DNA from: Pachyrhynchus sulphureomaculatus
Taxonomy: Eukaryota; Arthropoda; Insecta; Coleoptera; Curculionidae
NCBI GenBank assembly: GCA_019049505.1
Contig: CM032446.1
Location: 8,091,753 to 8,155,752 of the forward strand
Reading direction: 5' to 3'
Length of the DNA: 64,000 bases
This document shows, one piece after another, positions 35,119-46,392 of the stretch. The translations under genes and the position numbers were made by a program. The notes beneath the pieces were generated by a model. The model did not search any database and was not told the DNA's origin. It saw only the letters and a program-made list of their open reading frames with translations. How positions within the stretch are numbered: the first letter of the stretch is position 1; each line of letters opens with the position of its first letter.

Positions 35119-37194
35119 CACTGGTCAACAAAAAAGAGAAAATTGCTTGTTTCCTGTAATTTTTTTCTTGTTTCTATCTCAAATTGACGCGTATTTTTTA
35201 AATATGGCAACAATTTTTCTCTAACAGCTTTTATTTTTGAGTTATAGCTAACTACCCTCATTTACTATTTTTACATAGATTTTCGCTTTTTATTGGACAC
35301 TAAAATATATTTTGTTGTTGTTTTAGATATGGCTTCGTCAAGAACATGTTGTGTGCTTAATCCCGTTTGTTTTTGCTATATTTGTGGTGAATATATATTT
35401 GCAAAATATCGAAAACCTATATCGGATTTTGTGAAAACTGCGTATCATCAACACTTTAAAATAAAATTGTGTAATCAGGACAAGCCATGGGTTCCTCATA
35501 TTGTATGCCAGAAATGTGTGGTATGTCTACGGTTGTGGTCCAGTGGAAAAAGAGATGCAATAATGTTCGTAACACCCATGATTTGGCGAGAACCTCGAAA
35601 CTATCATGACGATTGCTACTTCTGCGTTGTGAAAATAAACGGAATTAACCCTGGAAATCGAAGTAAGTGGTCATATCCTAACTTATCTTCTGCTCAACGA
35701 CCTCAATTAAAATCACAAGAGGTACAACCCAGCACATCTAAATCTTCTGATGATCCAAATCTCTGTGAACCCGAACGAAATACATCAAGTGAAGACTCTG
35801 TTTCAGACTACAAATGTAGCCTTTCAGACCCTCAACCATTTAATCAAAAAGAACTAAATGACTTAGTAAGAGATCTGAACTTACCAAAAGAAGCTTCTGA
35901 AATTTTAGCATCTCGTTTAAAAGAACAAAAATTTGCTTACTCCGGAAACCAACATTACATTTTATCGTACCCGAGAAAAAAAATCTGTTACCGTATTTTT
36001 CTCAAGAGAAGGATTTAGTTTTTTGTAACGATGTTGGTGGTATTTTGCAGCAGATGGGAATAAAACAGTACCAACCTAGTGATTGGCGTCTTTTCATAGA
36101 CAGCAGCAAAAGAAGTTTAAAGTGTGTTTTGCTTCATAACGGTAACAAGTACGGATCTATACCTATTGCACATTCGACGACTTTAAAAGAAGAATACATA
36201 AATGTTTCTAAGGTTATGGAAAAAAATTAGGTATCAAGACCACAAATGGGTCATTTGTGTTGATCTGAAAATGGTTAACTTTCTTTTAGGTCAACAAGGG
36301 TGGTACACAAAGTTCCCTTGTTTCATGTGTCTCTGGGATAGTCGTGACAAACAACACCATTGGTTACAAAAAGTTTGGCCAGTGCGGGAAGAGCTAAAAG
36401 TTGGTACAACAAATGTTATAAATGTGCCTTTAGTTAGCCGAGACCGCATCATACTTCCACCACTTCATATTAAACTCGGCATAATGAAACAATTTGTGAA
36501 GGCGCTTGACAAAAGTGGCGAATGTTTTAATTTTCTTTCACGCAAGTTTCCAGGATTAAGTTCAGAAAAATTGAAAGCTGGTATTTTTGATGGGCCACAG
36601 ATTAGGCAACTCGTGAAAGATCCTAATTTTGTCAAATCAATGACTGAAATCGAATCCAAAGCTTGGAATTCATTTGTTTTGGTTATGAGTAGCTTCCTAG
36701 GCAAAAAGAAATCTGACGACCATGTCGAGCTTGTTGGGTGCATGCTATCGAACTTGCAAGAGCTAGGGTGCAACATGAGCATAAAAAAATCCACTTCCTG
36801 CACTCGCATTTAGACCGATTTCCACAAAATCTGGGTGATTTTAGTGAGGAGCAGGGTGAAAGATTTCATCAAAATCTTCGGACAATGGAAGAGCGTTATC
36901 AGGGGCGGTGTGACTCACATATGATGGCAGACTACTGCTGAAGTTCGCAACGAGATCTACCTAAAATCGTTCATTCAAGGAAATCTTATAAAAGATCATT
37001 TGCTAGTGTTCAATAGAAATTTTGTTAACATAATGTATTATTTTTTTGTATTTTTTTGGCAATATAATAAAATTGTATATTTCAAAAGGTAAAGCTGTTA
37101 GCAATCTCCCAGTATTTTTTTTCATAGTCAGGGCCATAGAAATACCCAATAACAGAAAAAAAAATAAAGGAAACAAGACTTGTGTTGACCAGTG
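35119..37194 (+). mobile_element. Family P element with CACTG ends (candidate CACTA-like transposon)
   Basis: Left end CACTGGTCAACA, right end its exact complement TGTTGACCAGTG, followed inwards by a second partially matching block (CTTGTTTCCT then a T-rich run) for an imperfect inverted repeat of about 45 bp. Both ends are flanked by TAA (35116-35118 and 37195-37197). CACTA/CMC-type transposons characteristically start CACTA or CACTG and make 3-bp duplications. The only gene inside is the family P protein. Length 2076 bp. Confidence 0.7.
35329..36941 (+). pseudogene. Family P protein, putative transposase, nearly complete
   Basis: Start taken at ATG 35329 (MASSRTCC), just after TTGTTGTTTTAG, a possible splice acceptor. 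N-terminal cysteine clusters: CFCYICGEY, PHIVCQKCVVCLRLW and HDDCYFCVV, likely zinc-binding, after which a low-complexity linker. Central region: WRLFIDSSKRSLKCVLLHNG, KWVICVDLKMVNFLLGQQG, then PCFMCLWDSRD (CxxC plus WDSR), LPPLHIKLGIMKQFVKAL, GIFDGPQIRQLV, and C-terminal SHLDRFPQNLGDFSEEQGE with RFHQ. The blocks suggest an RNase-H-like fold (acidic D, D and E; inference). Three frame changes lie in A runs near 35977, 36218 and 36784, and TGA replaces an expected Trp codon at 36939-36941. I know similar multi-copy hypothetical proteins from invertebrates but cannot name the family. Confidence 0.75.
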
Positions 37195-37379
37195 TAATCA
37201 AGCATCAAACGAATAAAGCAAAAAGTGTAATGTGGCTGTTTATATTGCCTACAGGGAAATAAATCGGTGGAAATATGTTGATCTGTTGCGGTATCTTTCC
37301 TATAGACGAAATGTGTTGCAATACCATATAATCCGAAATATACTAAAAGGACATAACACACAGACGAAGACAAGATAGA

Positions 37380-39360
37380 AATAAAAATGAAAAGATACAA
37401 AACTTATCTATTTCAACACGAAAATATAAAGAGCTTTATCAAAGAAGATTACACAATGAATTACTTACACTGGTACTAACCGAAGATATAGAGCAAGAAT
37501 ATGAACGCATTAAAAAAGTAATCCACAAGGTGGCACAAGAAACTTTAGGAGAGTATAAGTGGGAAGAAAAAAAAACAAGCAGGTATTACATAACAGAAGA
37601 ATTAAAAGAACTAATAGAGGAAAAAAATAGATTACACCAAAAATATTTAACATACAAATCAGGAACTACCCGGGCAGAATACAAAGAAAAAAATAGAGAG
37701 GTACGTAAGAAAATAAAAAAAGAAAAAATGAATACTGGGAACGAAAATGTGCACAGATTAACACGTATATTGGAGGAGCACAATCGACAGAAGTGTGGCA
37801 AACCATCAAAAATATGAAAACGAACAACAAAGAGAGGGCTGTAAATTTAATATCCCTGGAAGAATGGAAAAATTATTATGAAATATTACTAACTGAAAGC
37901 AGACCAGAATTCTTTAGTATAGAGCACAATGAATCAGAAGACACAGAGGGAAAGGACTGGGACGAAATAACCATGGAGGAAGTACAAGCAAATCTAAAAA
38001 CGATAAAGAATGGAAGAGCGGCCGGACCAGGTGATATATCTGCAGAAATGATTAAAAATGGAGGTATAACCATGTGAAGAACAATAACTAATAATTGTAT
38101 ATCACCTACCGAATGGAAAAAAGTTACATTTCATCAATCTATAAGAAAGGAAATAGAAAATACCCTAATAATTATAGAGGTATATGCGTTACAAGCTCTA
38201 TGAACAGATTGTAGGGTAAAATATTGCAGAATAGAATAAGAGGAACAATTAAAGGAAATCGTGTATAGGCAACTTGTTTACTTTACAACAATTGATAGAA
38301 AAGAATATCCAAAAAGATGACGAAATACATATGACCTTTATAGATCTTAAGAAGGCATACGATAGTGTACCAAGAAATAAACTTTGGCATGTCTTGAGAA
38401 CAGTAGGGATAAAAGAAGGAATGACAACAACAATAAAAGAGTTATATCATGAAAATATAGGATATGTGAAACAAGGACGCTATCTCTCTGAAGCTATCCA
38501 CATTACAAAAGGTCTAAAACAAGGGTGTTGCCTTTCACCAATCTTATTTAATATATTTGTAGACAACGCTCTAAAGAAATGGAACCGCACTTGCCAAAGC
38601 ATGGGCATTCCCATTAGTAATAAACACTTATTATCGTTAAACTTTGCAGACGACCAAGTAATAATAACACAAGATGCATTCGATATGGAATATGTATTGA
38701 AGAGATTATACAGACTACAAAGAATGGGGACTAGACTATATGGTTATGAACTCGGAAATAGAATTTGATGTCTTAATTAACAACGATACACATGTCAAAC
38801 AAGTCAAGGAATTTAAATATCTAGGAGTACTGATTGACAATAAAAACGGTTTAGGTAAAAAGGAAATACAGAATAAAATACAAAAAGCTAGGAGGATCCT
38901 AGGAGCTCTTAACTCAATATGGTGGGATGAAACATAACTACACAAAACAAAAAGAGAATTGGAAGAACAATGGTAGAACTGTGGGTAATGAAAGAAGAGG
39001 ATAAAAGAAAAATAACGACGATAGAGTTGGGTTACCTGAGAAGAAGCGCCGGAGTGTCCAAATTCCAACACATAACAAACCAAGAAATACGCAACAGAAC
39101 AACAGCAACAGAAACAATTATACAAAGAACAGAAAATAGAGGATTAAAATGGTTTGGACACCTACTCAGAATGAACGATACAAGATGGCCCAAAAGGCTC
39201 TTGACATGGAAACCACCGGGAAGAAATAAAAAAGGACGACCACGTAGATCCTGGAATGAAGATATGAGACAAACCATGAGGTCACGAGGAATGGAAGAAG
39301 AGATGGCGGACGATATAGAGGTTTGGAGAAGGAACACAATACTTAGTTGTATAATTGTTA
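37380..39360 (+). pseudogene. RTE-like LINE, linker to C-terminus, decayed
   Basis: Plus-strand segments in order: linker (ELKELIEEKNRLHQKYLTYK, 37530-37817), start of the RT region (ITMEEVQANLKTIKNGRAAG, 37793-38077), RT motif A (MTFIDLKKAYDSVPRNKLW), B (GLKQGCCLSPILFNIFVDN) and C (LNFADDQVIITQDA), 38274-38768, the post-catalytic block (VKEFKYLGVLIDNKNGLG, 38740-38937) and the C-terminal tail (NRGLKWFGHLLRMNDTRWPK and RRSWNEDMRQTMRSRG, 38970-39340). At least four frame changes. Catalytic FADD is intact. The 3-prime end runs into a (TA)n array. Endonuclease missing. Confidence 0.85.
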
Positions 39361-39390
39361 TATATTACTTGTGTGTATATACAGTTAAAC

Positions 39391-39392
<2 letters not shown>

Positions 39393-39471
<79 letters not shown>
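39393..39471. repeat. (TA)n microsatellite
   Basis: About 80 bp of TA repeats following the LINE end. Confidence 0.98.
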
Positions 39472-39477
<6 letters not shown>

Positions 39478-39539
39478 GAAGAGAAAGGTCAGTAAAAAGG
39501 CTTACAGATAACAACCAAGAGGGTCTTTTCACTTAGGAA

Positions 39540-40348
39540 TAGCCCTTAGGATTACAGAGTGAACAAAAAGGTCTTAAAGTTCTTAGTAACTGTAGTTTTA
39601 TTCTAAAATCGAGTTTTTGATACTAATTCGTACATCATCTTCAGTACCTAGGAAACACAGAAAGAATTCTCATCAGGCAAAGAACCAATTGAAAGAATAT
39701 ATCGTATTTCAGCAAGAAGAATCATAACTTATGATATTTATAAAAACAGTTATTGAATTAGAAAGGGTACTTACTGAATAATCACAGTTGATTCTCTGTC
39801 AAAGGAGAAAAACGATCTATGCAGTCAAGCGAAAAGACTTGATTGACACATGTTTTTAAAAACAATAATTGCCAACGAATATTATTTTTCTACACATAGA
39901 TACACAACAATAAACATAGGTTTGTTAATTAAATTATTTTTCAAAATTTTTTTCCAAAATTTAAAAGTTACACCAATACTATTTATTCAGCTGCTCGGCC
40001 ATTTTAAAATAATCTAGTAATTTTCATTTATACAGTTGTCAATGCTGCCAGAAAATAAACTTGCATATTGAGAAAAACTATTAACAAAATGTCAAATTAA
40101 GAACATTCAAATGGATGAAAAATAAAGGAAAATGAGAAAAGTGGAAAATTTATGCATTATCAAAATTTAAAGAAACTGGTGTAGGAATCATGAGTTTTTT
40201 TAGTATGTTCTTGGGACAACAAATATGTGTAAATGGAACTTAAACCTTCCACGTCTTTTTTATGATTTAGACTATTCTGGCAATGCCTTATATATAGCAC
40301 ATTTCCAGAAAATTCCGTCTGAACATGTTACTTTCAGTGTCCAAAACG

Positions 40349-40349
<1 letters not shown>
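39540..40349 (-). other. Probable Penelope-like terminal remnant, then unassigned DNA
   Basis: On the minus strand CTGAAGA (39638-39644) is followed by an imperfect helix (GTAC/GTAT region) and AAAACTCG in place of GAAAC, then AGAATAAAACTACAG. This is a weak fifth hammerhead-like candidate typical of Penelope terminal repeats. The remainder to 40349 shows nothing recognisable. Confidence 0.3.

Positions 40350-40435
<86 letters not shown>
40350..40435. repeat. (TA)n microsatellite
   Basis: TA repeats that directly abut the left inverted end of the DD41D element copy 1. Confidence 0.98.
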
Positions 40436-41738
40436 AAGGGTATTTTTTATAGAGGTATAGAACTTTGAAATGGAATAACACAAAGATGAATTTTTTAAAT
40501 TGACATGAAATTTACTTTATTCGAAAGATAATCTTCTGGCATTATAATTTAAATATGACTTCTGGCATATGACCGCCACGGCTGGCTCGGACGTAGTCTA
40601 ATCTGGAGGTCCAATTTTCGATGACTTTTTCCAACATTTGTGGCCGTATATCGGCAATAACGCGGCGAATGTTGTCTTCCAAGTGGTCAATCGTTTCGGG
40701 CTCATCGGCGTAGACTAGCGACTTCACATATCCCCAGAGAAAATAGTCTAGCGGCGTTAAATCGCACGATGTTGGAGGCCATTCACGGGTCCGAAACGTG
40801 AAACTATGCTGTTACCAAACGTTTCCTTCAATAAATCAATTGTGGCACGAGCTGTGTGACATGTTGCGCCGTCTTGTTGAAACCACAGCTCCTGCACATC
40901 ATGGTTGTTCAATTGATGAACGAAAAAGTCAGTAATCATGGCTCTATAGCGGTCACCATTGACTGTAACGTTCTGACCAGCATCGTTTTTAAAGAAGTAC
41001 GGACCAATGATTCCACCAGCCCATAAAGCACACCAAACAGTCAGTTTTTCTGAATGTAACGGTGTCTCAACATACACTTGAGGATTATCATCACTCCAAA
41101 TACGGCAGTTTTGTTTATTGACGTATCCATTCAAACAAAAGTGAGCTTCATCCCTAAACAAAATTCGCTTATGAAAATCGGGATCAACGGCAATCTTGTT
41201 TTGGGCCCATTCACCGAATCTACGCCTTGCTAGGTGATCGTGTGGCTTCAATTGTTGCACGACTTGGATTTTGTAAACACGCAAACCAAGATCTTTCCGC
41301 AAAATCTTCCATAAAGTGGATGGACACATATCCAATTCCTGTGCACGATGGCGGATAGACTGATTCGGGTCTTCCTCTACACTACGCTCTACAGCAGCAA
41401 TGACTTCTTCTGTACGCACTGTACGACGTCTCTGCGGATGCGTATTATCATTTAGAGTAAACGTGGTACGAAAACGTTCCATAGTTAATCGAATTAATTG
41501 CTCTGATAGACGATTATGTTGACCGTAAAATGGACGAAGTGCGCGATACGTATTTCGAACAGAACCATGATTTTCAAAATAAATTTGCACAATTTGGAAG
41601 CGTTGATCAGGCGTCAGTCTATTCATGTTGAAATGCCAAACCTGACTAAACATAAATCACTTGACAGCTGGCAAAATGGCCGCCAGTTAAAAAAGTGTTG
41701 CCAACTTAAAGTTTTATACCTCTATAAAAAACACCCTT
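40436..41738 (-). mobile_element. DD41D mariner-like transposon, copy 1
   Basis: 1303 bp. Inverted ends begin AAGGGT(G) and share TTTTTTATAGAGGTATA before ACTTTAA, about 30 bp, with TA on both sides. Encodes one transposase on the minus strand. Copy 2 (46390-47692) has the same length and orientation. Confidence 0.93.
40542..41653 (-). pseudogene. DD41D mariner-like transposase, copy 1
   Basis: Starts MFSQVWHFNMNRLTPDQRFQ; the internal Met before NRLTP may be the true start. N-terminal helix-turn-helix domain of the DUF4817 type (RFQIVQIYFENHGSVRNTYR), second HTH (NQSIRHRAQELDMCPSTLWK). Catalytic blocks: ILFRDEAHFCLNG (first D), LWFQQDGATCHTARA (second D), DLTPLDYFLWGYVK (third D). In copy 2, 41 residues separate the second and third D, hence DD41D, unlike the 34 of typical mariners. 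Here a two-base loss near 40788 shifts the frame before the third block; the C-terminus continues in another frame to IFKL-stop at 40542-40544. Confidence 0.92.
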
Positions 41739-42484
41739 TATATATATGTATATACACAGTGTGCCAATTTATGAGATTTTTTTAAAAATAATCACTTTAG
41801 CCCAGATCTGGGTATGGTATCTATTTGTGCTTCAAATAATATCAGAAATAAAGTATAGTAAATCATTTTTACGCATGACGTCACCTGTCAAAAATGACAA
41901 TTTCGTAAAAATTTTTGAAAAAAACGTATAATTTGGCCAAATTTTAAAATAAGTTATTAGACAAAATGGTTTATTTTGTGATTCTAGATCTGTTTGTCAA
42001 ATTTCATAGGCCTACTACGATTATAAACACGAAATTAGCAACTTGTTGCTTTATCCTATTTCTTTTTTTTTATTCTTCAGCTAAAACCACTTTTTAGATC
42101 AATAATATCTAATTAGTAAAATATTACACATATTCTAGTTATTAATTTGGCAGTTACGCGTTAATAATACCACCGAAAAATTACATTAAAATGCTTTCGG
42201 TGTCATTGTTGACGTAACTGCTAACTTAAAATAAATCCAGCCATATTTTAGTCGTGGCTATCAAAATTAACGTTCGCAAAATCAGAAAGATCCTTTATGG
42301 TTGTGCCAATTTCCTCCTGAAATTTACTTTCTACAGGAAAAAGAGCTAAACAGAGAAATTAACACGCTAAGCAAAACTCGATATTTCTATGCGTTTATTA
42401 ATAGTAGGCCCTAGAAACAATTGAGAACTAGAGATCGCAATATGGTGTCGTAAGCTGTCAAATATTTAGTTAGCAATTCAAACT
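41739..42484. other. Unassigned DNA, possibly the UTR of a mariner-like relic
   Basis: AT-rich sequence with no ORF. It ends where a DUF4817-type fragment begins and may be its 5-prime non-coding part, but no inverted end was recognised. Confidence 0.35.
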
Positions 42485-42790
42485 AGAATGGAAAGAAACA
42501 GATGGTGTTATAACATGCTTTCTCTTCAAGAAAAGTTTTATTGTGTGGAGAAAATACACCTCATCGCACTGTTGCCAATGTTTTTAACGAGCGTCATCCT
42601 GAAAAAAACTTGCACCAATCTACTGTAAGCCGAATAATAAAAAAGTTTAAATCGACTGGTTCTGTGGGAAATGTTTTCCGAAAAAATTTGCGTTTATAGA
42701 AAGAAACATTACATTGTTGAAACTTTAAACACATTACAGTATCGAGCAGCAGCAGCAGCAAGAGCACTTGAAAATGCCAAAATGAGATTT
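42485..42790 (+). pseudogene. Mariner-like (DUF4817-type) N-terminal fragment
   Basis: The frame gives VANVFNERHPEKNLHQSTVS followed by RIIKKFKSTGSVGN, the N-terminal HTH region of a DUF4817-bearing transposase family different from the DD41D copies. The upstream LSLQEKFYC lies in another frame. No catalytic domain follows; the hAT element begins at 42830. Confidence 0.6.
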
Positions 42791-43019
42791 TGGCCGAGAC
42801 GTCGTGCAAATTCACTGTTAGACGAAATGAAGTGATTCCCAAAGTGGTTCAGGTGGACCCCCAAGGGTCCACGGGAGACTCGATGGGGGTCTACGTTGGC
42901 GTCAAAAAAAAATGGGGGTTCACAAGTTGTAAGTGGGGGTCTACGAAAATTTATCTGGTTTCGATAGTAAAGAACAAAAATGTTGGCTTGGCTTTACCTA
43001 TCAATGTAGGCAGATAATA

Positions 43020-43295
43020 CACTACTCAAAAAAATTAAGGAAGCAAAAAAAAATTCCAAATTTTTCGGTGATAAATGGTCGTATTGAGACTTTAAAAAAA
43101 AGCATTTTGAAGTTTAAGATTCTAATTTTCAGATTTTTTGGCTAAAATTTTTTAGGAGCTACGGTTCACATGCAATCCTAACAGATAGCGCGAAAAAAAT
43201 AATATTGCAAATATTATGCTTTTTTTGGTCCATAGCCTGTTTATTTAGCATTAATTTCCTTGTTTTAAAACCTCCCTTAATTTTTTTGAGTAGTG
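43020..43295. mobile_element. Mariner-type MITE nested in the hAT 5-prime region
   Basis: 276 bp, perfect 21-bp inverted ends beginning CACTACTCAAAAAAATTAAG, TA on both sides (43018-43019, 43296-43297). No ORF. The hAT upstream region continues on both sides. Confidence 0.93.
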
Positions 43296-43483
43296 TATTT
43301 TAAGAAGGTCAGCGACTGTTACTTGTAAAAACTTGCATATTCGATATTCAGTACAACGCGCGTCGAGACTTGCAAAGCGCCGCTCACCCGCCCGCAACGC
43401 AACCCGTTCAGACGTGCAAAGGGACGAAATACGACTTGTGCTGTGCTTGCAATCTTGCATGAACTTGTTTGATTCTTCACCAA

Positions 43484-43586
43484 TATAAATACGAATGCTA
43501 AGGACAAACGTTACTCATTTGTTTCCGGAATTTTGAAAACAAAAGTGTGAGTGAATCGATGTCAGTGTTTGCCAGTGCCGGAAAAA
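43484..43586 (+). promoter_or_regulatory. hAT core promoter and non-coding exon 1
   Basis: TATAAAT at 43484-43490, an initiator-like TACTCATT about 28 bases downstream (around 43512-43519), then a short leader ending GGAAAAA before GTAAGT. A GC-rich segment (about 43355-43440) lies just upstream. The arrangement is that of a TATA/Inr insect promoter; the transcription start is inferred. Confidence 0.5.
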
Positions 43587-44257
43587 GTAAGTACCTGCCT
43601 CTTTGTTATTCATACTTTTATTTTATAATATAATAATATTATGTTTGTTATGTTTGCGTGTAGTAGGTACGTAATAAAAATTAAATACTAAACAGGGCCA
43701 TTATTCGATACTTCTATAAAAGAACAGAAAGCCGAGAAAGATTGAACTTTTAGTACTTTTTACTATAAAATTATTTATTTACCCGACTGTGGTGATTCAC
43801 AAAAGGAGAGATATATGATTGACCTGCATGTTTGTACATATTTCATTGCCCTCGTAGTTGCTAATGCTAAATGACTAAAAATATTTTCATAAATTGTACG
43901 TGTCTTTATGTACCACTCGTAACGTACATCAAAGTAATAAATAAATCATTAAAATCGCGGAGTTTTGATGTCAAAATATTCTTTAAAAATATTTTCTCTC
44001 GAATTTACAGAAATGTATCAAAATATAATTAATCAAAAAATATTTTATATTACATTAAAATAGGTTCAGCCGTTTTATGAAAACCTCTATATGGGTCTTA
44101 GCAGTTTATTGCTTTTAATAATTAAAACTAGTTTTGCCGCCGGCATTTTGGTTTTTTCATTGCAATAATTAATTAATCCTATTTTATTGTGTTAAAATAG
44201 CCATATCCTGTTAAAGTCGCGTTATGATTACTAAAACAAACATTTTTTTCTTTACAG
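43587..44257 (+). other. Predicted 5-prime UTR intron of the hAT gene
   Basis: Donor AAAAA|GTAAGTACC and acceptor TTTTTTTCTTTACAG|GTAGG, 671 nt, AT-rich with a strong polypyrimidine tract. The transposase ATG lies 20 bases into the next exon. Confidence 0.65.
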
Positions 44258-44277
44258 GTAGGTAACTGATACGAAAC

Positions 44278-46008
44278 ATGGCTGAATCTAAGAAGAAATG
44301 TCGACAGTACAGTGTTGATTATTTGAAATTTGGTTTTCTTCCATCAAAGGCTGACAAATGATTGCCCATATGCCTTTTATGCAACAAAGTTTTGAGCAAT
44401 GACTCTACGAAACCATCAAAGCTCGAAGATCATCTAAGAAGGTGTCATCCTGATAAAATAGGTAGATTTAAAATATTTTCGAACATTGAAGGAAAAATAT
44501 GAAAAGAGACCCACCGTGCACAGTATGTTCGCTTCAACGACTCAAAGTAACGATGATGGCTTGCGGGCATCTTACAATATCTCATTGTTTATAGCGAAAT
44601 CTGGAAAACAGCACACCATCGGAGAACAGTTAATTTTACCCGCTGTTGAAGAGGTTTTAAAAACTGTTCTGCACAAACCTCCATTTGACGTACTCAAAAG
44701 AATTCCTTTGAGTAACAACACTGGACAAAGACGTATTGATGAAATGAGCTCTAATATTGAAAGCTTCTTGTGTAATTATCTGCAAACAACTCATTTTTCT
44801 ATTCAACTGGACGAGTCAACTTTACCTGGTAATGAAGCATTATTATTGGCATATGTTCGATTTGTTATGGACGAAGGAATCCATGAAGAGCTGCTATTCG
44901 CGAAAACTTTGGAGACGGACACTAAAGGCGAATCAGTATTTAATGTCCTGAGTGATTTTTTTTAAGAAAAAATCGTTTCCATTTACAAACATTATTTCGG
45001 TGACAGCAGATGAAGCTCCTGCCATCTTCGGGCGATATCGTGGGTTTATAAGCCATCTTAAAAGAATTATACCAGGAGTAACTGCAATTCACTGTGTCAT
45101 CCACCGACAACATCTGGTAGCGAAAAATTTGAGTGCCCATCAGAGCACCAATTGCTTCAATTTGTGATTAAAGCAATGCGTTGAATACCCGTTTATTTGC
45201 ACAATTGTGCGACGAAAATGATGAAGACTTTCAACGATTGCTCTTACATACTGAAGTACGCTGGTTGTCGAAAGGTGCATGTTTAACAAGATTTTACTCA
45301 CTTTTTGAATCAGTTTTAGAGTTTCTGGAAAGTAAAGATCCAGATTTAAAAGAAAACCTGATCAAATTGAAAGCACAGATTTGTTCAAAAAATTTAATGA
45401 CATTAACTTGCAGTTACAAGGGGACAGCCTAAATTTAATAAAAACAAAGAGTGTAATTTCGGCTTTTCTTGGAAAATTGAAATTTATGAAGCAAAATATT
45501 AGTCGGCGCGAATTCTCCCAGTTTCCAAACTTGTCACAGGCAGAATGTCTTGATGAGGATATTCAGATATACGTTCAATATTTAAATGCCCTGCATGATG
45601 ACTTCAAAAATAGATTTGAAGATATTCTGACTATGGAAAGACCGCCATGGATCATAAATCCATTTAATGAAACGGAAGTGGCGAATGTGGTATTACGAGA
45701 GGAGCTACTCGCTTAGCACCAATGAGGAGCTGAAGGTGAAATTTAAAAAAGGCTATTAAACATTTTGGCTGCAGGCAGAAATACCCGAAAAATAACCTGG
45801 GCTGTGGGAAATTGCGAGAAAACTTTTGATAGCGTTTCCCTCGTCATACTTTGTCGAAACAGGTTTTAGTGTCGTTACAAACCTATTAACAAAAAAAAGG
45901 AGCAGATTAAACATCACAGAACGGGGAGATTTGCGGTTATTTCTTACAAAACTGAAGCCAAATATTGATAATTTGCTGTCAATCCATCAAGTGCATCCCT
46001 CCCATTAA
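44278..46008 (+). pseudogene. hAT transposase, ZBED5-like, decayed
   Basis: MAESKKKCRQYSVDYLKFGF start, a TGA replacing Trp at 44359-44361, then a BED-type finger (CLLCNKVLSNDSTKPSKLED followed by HLRRCH). RPTVHSMFASTTQ, LPAVEEVLKTVLHKPP, then FSIQLDESTLPGNEALLLAY (first catalytic D), ISVTADEAPAIFGRYRGF (second D), AIHCVIHRQHLVAK (CxxH motif), LHTEVRWLSKGACLTRFYSL, DINLQLQGDS, and the C-terminal dimerisation region RKLLIAFPSSYFVETGFSVV with RGDLRLFLTKLKPNIDNLL. Frame changes near 44470, 44962, 45160, 45400 and 45720, so it is not functional. Similarity to the host gene ZBED5 reflects that gene's hAT origin. Confidence 0.9.
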
Positions 46009-46327
46009 AATATGACTATTTTTTTTTAATTGTTGATTTGCATTGTTGAAGTTACGGTACGTTATTAATGTTTAATTTTAATTCTATTAAGTCTGTAATC
46101 ATATTATTTTAATAAATAGAACACAAGAAAATATATTATTATTTTTTTATTTTTACCACTCCGAATTTAAGGTTGGAACTCAGCCACGATGCAAATTTCC
46201 ATCGTTAGGTCTAATCTTCACATTTTTTGACGAGTTTTGGGAATATGGTAGAATTGTAGCAGCAGGGGGTCCACCGAAACCAGTAAAATTTTGAAAGTGG
46301 TCTACGAGAAAAAAAAAGTTTGGGAAC

Positions 46328-46333
<6 letters not shown>

Positions 46334-46389
<56 letters not shown>
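46334..46389. repeat. (TA)n microsatellite
   Basis: TA repeats directly between the hAT right end and the DD41D copy 2 left end. Confidence 0.98.

Positions 46390-46392
<3 letters not shown>

Larger units (their letters stand above)
42830..46332 (+). mobile_element. hAT transposon, ZBED5-like
   Basis: Right end reads, inwards, CAGAGGTTCCCAAACTTTTT, a classic hAT end; left end is AGTGATTCCCAAAGTGG, matching at 12 of the first 16 or so positions, and both sides have GGTGGACCCCC just inside. The expected 8-bp duplication cannot be recognised because the right flank is (TA)n. Contains promoter, 5-prime UTR intron, transposase, and a nested MITE (43020-43295). Confidence 0.85.

Noticed and set aside
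44278..46008. Host ZBED5 orthologue
   Set aside because: Flanked by hAT inverted ends and broken by a stop and several shifts; the similarity is explained by the host gene's transposon origin.
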